NCBI RefSeq assembly: GCF_015864955.1
Contig: NZ_JADYWE010000001.1
Location: 372,001 to 436,000 of the forward strand
Reading direction: 5' to 3'
DNA from: Salinibacterium sp. NK8237
GTDB lineage: Bacteria; Actinomycetota; Actinomycetes; Actinomycetales; Microbacteriaceae
DNA length: 64,000 bases
Below, in pieces: positions 55,173 to 61,600 of the stretch (position 1 is the stretch's first letter; each line of letters opens with the position of its first letter). The notes under the pieces were generated by a model. That model did no database searches. It had not been told where the DNA came from and saw only the letters and a program-made list of their open reading frames with translations. Both the position numbers and the translations under genes were made by a program.

Positions 55173-55919
55173 ATGACTCAGGCTCTAGGAATCGACATCG
55201 GTGGCACCGGCATCAAGGGCGCCATCGTCGACACGGACACCGGCAAGCTCGTCAGCGAGCGGATGAAAATAGCGACGCCCAAATCGGGCAAGCCTGACGC
55301 GATCGTCAAGGTCGTTATCGAACTCATCGACAAGCTCGGCGGGATTCCAGAGTCAATGCCAGTCGGCGTCTGTTTTCCCGCGATCGTGCGCAACGGCATG
55401 ACAATGTCTGCCGCGAACATCTCAAAAGAGTGGATCGGCCTTGAGGCGGAGGCGCTCTTCGAGAAGGCTCTCGGCCGCGACATCCATTTCGTCAATGATG
55501 CGGATGCCGCTGGCGTCGCCGAAGTGCGCTACGGCGCGGCAAAAGGGGTGCCCGGTCTGATCCTGCTCACTACCCTCGGCACTGGAATCGGCAGCGCGCT
55601 CATCTACAACGGAACCCTCGTGCCGAACTCTGAGCTTGGTCATCTCACCATCGGGCGGCGGGATGCGGAGAAGGGTGCTTCATTCTCGGCAAAGGAACGG
55701 CAGCGCCTCAGCTGGAAAGCCTGGGCAAAGCGCCTCCAGCGTTACTACACACACCTTGAGTTGCTCTTCTCCCCCGACCTCTTCCTTGTCGGAGGCGGCG
55801 TATCGAAAAGCCACGAGAAATTTCTGCCGCTCCTGAAGCTGAAGACGCCGATCGTGCCCGCCAAGTTGCGCAACAACGCCGGAATCCTTGGCGCCGCAGC
55901 ACTCGCTGTCAAGGAATAA
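55173..55919 (+). CDS. ppgK: polyphosphate glucokinase
   Basis: A 248-residue ROK-type kinase that phosphorylates glucose using polyphosphate or ATP, an actinobacterial trait. The nucleotide motif is GIDIGGTGIKGAIVDT; NDADAAGVAEVRYG and LLTTLGTGIGSALIYNG give the sugar/phosphate loops; the C-terminal SWKAWAKRLQRYY block is typical of PpgK. GAGGA precedes the ATG. The VIT1 gene starts 2 bases after the stop, so the two are probably co-transcribed. Confidence 0.93.
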   Translation: MTQALGIDIGGTGIKGAIVDTDTGKLVSERMKIATPKSGKPDAIVKVVIELIDKLGGIPESMPVGVCFPAIVRNGMTMSAANISKEWIGLEAEALFEKALGRDIHFVNDADAAGVAEVRYGAAKGVPGLILLTTLGTGIGSALIYNGTLVPNSELGHLTIGRRDAEKGASFSAKERQRLSWKAWAKRLQRYYTHLELLFSPDLFLVGGGVSKSHEKFLPLLKLKTPIVPAKLRNNAGILGAAALAVKE

Positions 55920-55921
55920 CG

Positions 55922-56632
55922 ATGAGCTTTCACACCAACGAACCACACTCCGGTGATATCGCAGGACGCCTGAACTGGCTCCGTGCCGGGGTTCTTGGTG
56001 CGAACGATGGCATCGTTTCGGTCGCCGCCATCGTGGTCGGCGTTGCTGGAGCGACATCCGCCATCGCTCCGCTAATTACGGCAGGAGTTGCTGGTCTCGT
56101 CGGTGGTGCCATCTCTATGGCGTTGGGCGAATATGTTTCCGTCAGCAGCCAGAGCGATAGCCAACGCGCGCTGATTGAGAAAGAGCGTCGCGAACTCGCC
56201 GAGATGCCAGAAGAGGAGCTCGCTGAGCTTGCGGCTATCTACCACGCCAAAGGAATCAGCGCAGAAACAGCTCAACGCGTAGCCGAGGAACTCACCGAAC
56301 ACGACGTTCTCGCTGCCCATCTTGAAGCAGAACTCGGCATTACCGAGCACGCGGTTGTGAGCCCTTGGCAAGCGGCCGGGGCATCCGCCCTTGCGTTCAC
56401 GATCGGTGGCGTGTTGCCCCTCGCCGCAATCTTGCTCGCGCCAGAACCCATCCGCGTCGTCGCGACCTTCATCGCCGTCTTGACAGCCCTGGTTATCACC
56501 GGAGCCCTGTCGGCACGTGTTGGCGGCAACAGCTGGGTGCGACCTACGCTGCGCATTGTGATCGGCGGAGCGCTCGCACTCGCCACAACATTCCTTATCG
56601 GTACCCTATTGGGCACCTCGGGAGTCGTCTAA
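55922..56632 (+). CDS. VIT1/CCC1-family metal transporter
   Basis: The 236-residue protein belongs to the VIT1/CCC1 family of iron/manganese exporters. It has LRAGVLGANDGIVSVAAIVVGVAGA, GLVGGAISMALGEYVSVSSQ, a cytoplasmic charged loop (about 75-140, ALIEKERRELAEMPEEELAEL) for metal loading, then three C-terminal helices. The export of Fe2+ or Mn2+ from the cytoplasm is the family expectation. It closes the map-ppgK-VIT1 run and converges on rnpB. Confidence 0.88.
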   Translation: MSFHTNEPHSGDIAGRLNWLRAGVLGANDGIVSVAAIVVGVAGATSAIAPLITAGVAGLVGGAISMALGEYVSVSSQSDSQRALIEKERRELAEMPEEELAELAAIYHAKGISAETAQRVAEELTEHDVLAAHLEAELGITEHAVVSPWQAAGASALAFTIGGVLPLAAILLAPEPIRVVATFIAVLTALVITGALSARVGGNSWVRPTLRIVIGGALALATTFLIGTLLGTSGVV

Positions 56633-56695
56633 GAGACTGTGAGCCGCAGCAGTAGCGGCGAGTCAACCCAAGCGTGAGTTCAGGCTAGAACTGAG

Positions 56696-57069
56696 GAATG
56701 GGCCGGCTAGTACGCCGGGTTCTGTTCACATGAAACCGAAATTTCATGCTGGACGGTCATCTATCTACGATGTACGTTGCCGCACACCTCTAGCGATCTA
56801 CCCGAAGACTCGGCGAGCAGCCTTAGCGTCTTCTGTCTGATCTTGCTCCGGACGAGGTTTACCTAGCCGACCGAGTCACCCCGGCCGCTGGTGGTCTCTT
56901 ACACCACCGTTTCACCCTTACCCCAAGCCAAAGCCTGTGGCGGTCTGCTTTCTGTTGCACTGTTCTCGCGGGTTGCCCCGGGTGGGTGTTACCCACCATC
57001 CTGCTCTACGGAGCCCGGACGTTCCTCGGTACCCATAACGGATAACGCGACCGTCTTGCCGACCCATTC
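56696..57069 (-). ncRNA. rnpB: RNase P RNA, bacterial type A
   Basis: The reverse strand begins GAATGGGTCGGCAAGACGGTCGC and carries the conserved GAGGAACGTCCGGGCTCC block, the ACAGAAAGCAGACCGCC segment, GGTAAGGGTGAAACGGTGG and the 3' AACAGAACCCGGCGTAC block. GAATGGG at the 5' end pairs with CCCATTC at the 3' end to form P1. The RNA is the catalytic part of RNase P, which cuts 5' leaders from pre-tRNAs. Ends are taken from the P1 helix and could be a few bases off. It lies 28 bases downstream of the CdsZ-like gene. Confidence 0.95.
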
Positions 57070-57097
57070 GACATCAAGCTTAGCCTTCAGAAAGTGC

Positions 57098-57844
57098 CTA
57101 GAGTCCCGACTCGTTGGTGCGCACGAGAATGCCCTCGCTGCTGGCACACATGATTACGGCATCGGGGGCTGCAGCGCGGATCTCTTGCATTTCGTTTTCG
57201 AGAAGCTTTACACCGGAGGCCAGTGAGACTCCGCCACGCAGCATGGAAGCACCGACACCGTAGCGCTCACGCTGACGTTCGTACAGTGCGAGAAGATCTT
57301 CGGGAATTGTAGTCTGAAGCGCGGCGCGCCCGGTGCGCGTCGACGCGAGCTCCGTCTGGATCACCGTGAGGGCTTCATCGCGGCTGGCTTCGAGTTCTGC
57401 TGCCTGGGTACGAAGGTTGTCACCCTGTTCAGCGAGATTATCGACGACCTTTTGCTGAGCTTCGAGCTTCTCCATGACAGCAAGCTCGATATCTTCGAGA
57501 TTGCTCAGCCGGGTACGCAGCGAGGTGAGTTCCAGCTCAAGCGCAGCGACATCCTTTGCAGAAGTGCTGGCGTCCAAACGCGCAGTGTCGCGGGCGATGC
57601 GAGCCTCCACAACCGTGACGTCAGACTCGATACGGCTCATTTCAAGCTCGATGTCTTCTTTGATACCACGCTCTTCAAGCATCGTCAGTTGAAGCTTGTC
57701 GCGGTGCTGCTTCAACTCGGCAAGCTTCTCGTGCTCAGGAAGCTTCTTTGCGCGGTGCTCCAACTGAGAAATTTTGGTGTCAAAAGCTTGCAGGTCGAGA
57801 AGTAACGCTTGGTCAGCGGGGCTCGCGGTCAATGCCATAGTCAT
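57098..57844 (-). CDS. CdsZ-like coiled-coil protein with degenerate zinc ribbon
   Basis: The 248-residue protein has the long antiparallel coiled coil of the CdsZ (C4-type zinc ribbon) family (residues about 10-180), then the conserved hinge ALYERQRERYGVGASMLRGG. In the family the C-terminus carries two CxxC pairs; here the first is replaced (VSLASG) and the second reads CASSEGILVRT, so only one of the four Cys remains. Zinc binding is probably lost. The rest of the tail (NEMQEIRAAAPDAVIMC) keeps its shape. It is downstream of the Nif3-like gene, as in M. tuberculosis. Confidence 0.8.
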   Translation of the reverse strand: MTMALTASPADQALLLDLQAFDTKISQLEHRAKKLPEHEKLAELKQHRDKLQLTMLEERGIKEDIELEMSRIESDVTVVEARIARDTARLDASTSAKDVAALELELTSLRTRLSNLEDIELAVMEKLEAQQKVVDNLAEQGDNLRTQAAELEASRDEALTVIQTELASTRTGRAALQTTIPEDLLALYERQRERYGVGASMLRGGVSLASGVKLLENEMQEIRAAAPDAVIMCASSEGILVRTNESGL

Positions 57845-57868
57845 GTTTCTTTCTGTATACCGGTGCGC

Positions 57869-58687
57869 TTACTGCACAACCGCAAAATCCCAAGGATCGG
57901 TGCGCAATTCGCTCACCGTAATCGTTACGCCTGGCAACAATGCCCGCAACTCTTCGGCCGCGGCATCAAGCCACAACCACTCACTAGCCCAGTGCGAGAC
58001 ATCGATCAAAGCGGGCCCATTCCCGAGTCGAGCATTCTCACGAGCCTCAGAGGCCGGATGATGCCGAAGGTCGCTCGTGATGTAGACATCCGACGCCAGC
58101 ACGGCAGGGTCGTTCAAGTATGCGTCACCCGCTCCCCCGCACAACGCCACCGACTGAACCAGTTGATCAAAATCGCCCGCAACGCGAACTCCGGTAGCCG
58201 TGGGCGGAAGAATTTCTGCGACAAGGCGCGCGAGACGACCGAGCGTCATCGGCTCCGGCAGCTGCCCCGTGCGGCCAATGCCCCGATCCGGAGTCTGACC
58301 AGCAACGATGGGAGCGATCGCGGACAAGCCCAGCCTGGAGGCGAAGCGACCCGACGTTCCGGTTTCTACGACATCCGCATTGGTGTGAGCGGCCAATAGA
58401 GCGCACTCAGCGCGCACAAGCTTGGTGAGCACGGCGCCTTTATAGCGATCACTCGCAATAGATGTGACGCCGCGCAATAGCAGCGGATGATGAGTGATGA
58501 GCATGTCTGCGTCGTCGACGATTGCCTCGTCCACAGTCTCAAGCACAGCATCGACTGCGAGAGAAATCTTCGACACCGGGGCGTCGAGGTCTCCTGCGAC
58601 TAACCCCACTGCATCCCATGACTCAGCACCGGATGCGGGCCAAAGCCGTTCGGCTGCAGCAAGGACGTCAGCGACAGTAATAGACAC
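57869..58687 (-). CDS. Nif3-like dinuclear metal-centre protein
   Basis: The 272-residue protein belongs to the Nif3/YbgI family (GTP cyclohydrolase I type 2 homologue). Metal-binding His residues are in LITHHPLLLRGV and AAHTNADV, and the C-terminal HWASEWLWL block holds another. Family members bind two metals in a hexameric ring; the activity is not settled. Start is GTG 58687, 9 bases after the transporter-fusion stop, so the order fusion-Nif3-CdsZ forms one unit ahead of rnpB. Confidence 0.88.
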   Translation of the reverse strand: MSITVADVLAAAERLWPASGAESWDAVGLVAGDLDAPVSKISLAVDAVLETVDEAIVDDADMLITHHPLLLRGVTSIASDRYKGAVLTKLVRAECALLAAHTNADVVETGTSGRFASRLGLSAIAPIVAGQTPDRGIGRTGQLPEPMTLGRLARLVAEILPPTATGVRVAGDFDQLVQSVALCGGAGDAYLNDPAVLASDVYITSDLRHHPASEARENARLGNGPALIDVSHWASEWLWLDAAAEELRALLPGVTITVSELRTDPWDFAVVQ

Positions 58688-58696
58688 GCGTTCAGT

Positions 58697-61600
58697 CTAG
58701 GCGGGACGCGGTGCGCGCTCAGGCTGCTCGGCTTCTTGACGACGAATCGCCGGAATACCAGCCACCAAGGGCGTCACAATTCCAAGGCCAAGAGCGACGA
58801 GCACACCGAGGTCGGTTGCGGCGAGGTCAGAGCTCAGATCGATCCCGAGTGCTGTGAAGCCGTAACCCTGCCACGAAAGCCAGCTGATCGTCGCACTCGT
58901 GAGAGCGAAGCCGATCACTGAAATCACGACATAAGCACCGAGGTTCACCCAACGAACATCCGCATAGACGCCACCGCGAGCAAGGAGCCCAGCGCTGTCA
59001 AGTTTGCGGGTGCGGATCATGGTCTCCGAGGCGAAGATGCCAGCCCACGCTGCAGTAGGCACAGCGAGCGTGGTTGCGACATCCCGGAACAGCTCGTTGA
59101 TTCCGCCGTCAACACCGAACGCGAAGAGAATGCCGAGAGCACCGAGTACGACCGCAACAATCACGATCGACCACTGGCGCGGCACCCGCACCCCAATCGC
59201 CTGGAGGGCAAATCCGCCCGAATACAAACTCAGAGTGATACCGGAAAGCAGACTCAGCGCGGCGGCGAGCAGCAACGGAATCGGGTACCAGCTCGGCAGC
59301 AAGAGGAGCAAGGTGTCGAGAGGCGAAGCGAGGAACCCGCGAGCAATTGCCGGGTCGGATGCGGCGAGAAGTGCACCGTAAGCAATAAGCACAAAGGCGG
59401 GAAGCGCTGCCCCGAATGCCGCAGACAGCATCGATGCCGGCCCGCTCGACGCTGGGCGCTGGTAGCGAGCAATGTCTGCTCCGCTGTAAGCCCAGACCAA
59501 ACCGAGGAAGCTAAACACGAGCACGGCACCTGTCACAGTCAACAGCCACGAGCCATCAGGAACGGTCAGCGCCTGCGCGATATCGATGTACTGCGCGGTG
59601 AATCCGATAAGACCCACAATCAGCACTCCCGAAATGATGCTCAGAATCAGCTGGATGCGCGCAAACAGCGGGTAACCGGCGAACGCGATAACCAAAGCAA
59701 TGAGAAAGGAGAGCGCCAACGCGATAAGTAGCAGCTGTCGATCACCAAGGCCACCGTTGAGGTCAGCCCCGATCAACACGATAGTGACCGAAGAGGCCAA
59801 TACCCACAGGAGCACAGCTCCCCAGAACAGTCGTGCAACTACGGCGACCACTGACGGCGCAATGTTGCCCAGTACGCCAAAAGTTGAGCGCGAAACAACC
59901 ATGGTCGGCTGACCGCTGCGCTTACCTGCAAGAGTCGTGAGACCCAACGGGATGAAGGAGAGCGCCACGCCGGCAAGGATCGCGACGATCGACTGGCGGA
60001 GGCTCATTCCCACCGCAAATACCGCGGCACCGAGACCAAGGCTCACAATCGACGAGTTAGTCGCAAACCACAGCCAGAAGAGACGCGCGGCGTGCCCAAT
60101 ACGGCGATCAACAGGAGTCGGCTCGAGCCCGCTCTCCTCAAGGCTGAAAACGTGCTGCGCTGTGGGAGCCACTTCATCGAGACCGAGCGGCTGCTGAGCA
60201 ACCACGGACGTTGAATGAGCAACCGGCTGCGGCATGGAATCAACGGGAGTTGCAACGGCTGCGGAGTGCGCATCGGGTGCCAGAGGTGCTGCGAGAGGCG
60301 CTGCGAGAGGCGCCGGAGCGCCCGTTGGTGCTGGTTGAGAGGCAAGCGAGCCCCCAGCAGCACCGAGAACCGCGGCACCTGCAACCCCTGCGGCGAACGG
60401 AATCACATCGTCATCCGCAGTTGCAACGGCGCTATCGGAAGAGGTTTCGCCCACATTCGAGTCGAGCGCGCCAGTGGAAAGCACTGTCGGGAAAGTCAAG
60501 CGGTCGCTGTCGTCGACAGCTTCATCGGACTCTGATTCCTCGACTCCGGCATCAAACGCAGCCTGGGCGATCGACATCGATCCCGTCTGCACATCAGAAA
60601 GTGGGTCGCCCTGCAACGGCGGTGCCGCGTTTGCGAGGAGCGCCCGCAGAGGATCAGACTCAGCTTCATCGGCATCGGGCTCGACGTCAACATCATCGAG
60701 GTCATCATTCTTAAGCAGATCCTCAAAGCTGATGGGCTCCGGGGCAACATACTTGGGGGTCTCGGTCGAGGCGAAGCTGAACGCCACGGCGTCCTCCGCT
60801 ACGGCAGAGTCGGCTGGAGAAACATCAGAAGCGGATTCGACGATTGGCTCGGATTCGACCACCGGCTCGGCGGTTGCAGCAGAAGCCTCTGCGGCGTCCT
60901 GTTCAGCGGCTACTGGCGTGGCCTCTGGCACGATTGCGGGATCATTCGCGGTGTCAGCCTGAAGATTGAATGCGAAAGGTACGTCATCCGCCTCAGCAGC
61001 GGGGTCTGCTGCGGAATCGGAAGCCATGGAATCTTCCGGGACGTCATCGGCCGCGCCCTCGGCGGGTGGGGGCGCGAACCCGAAGTCGCCAAACGAGACA
61101 TGTTCGTCGAGATTCGCACGGGGAACACTCGGCGCGACATCCGGCTCAACAAGTGCTGGTGGAGCGAATTCAACCTCGTCGTAGTCACCATCCTCGTCGG
61201 CAGGGAATTCTGGGGCTGACTGCACATCAGACGCACTTGGTGCTGCTTGGGCAGCCGTTGCTTCGGAGAAAGTGGCGGCGTCTGCGCTCTCGGCCGCTGG
61301 GGCTTCGGCAACTTCGGGCAGATCGCTCAAGCTCAAGAAGCCGGAGGCGGCGTCAAACGGGGAAGGCGCGGCTTCGGTAGTGCCATCAACTGGCACCTCA
61401 ACACTTTCACGTTCGGCCTGCACTTCGGGTTCGGCCTGCACTTCGGGTTCAGCCTGGACCTCAGGTTCAGCTGGGACCGCAGATGCTGACTGGCCTTCGG
61501 CGTCAGAGGTAGACGCTGCCGCGAACGATGCGGCAACCGGCGCAGCAGCAGACTGTTCCTCGGCGGTGTCGCCGAGGACAGGAAGCGTTATTGATCCCGT

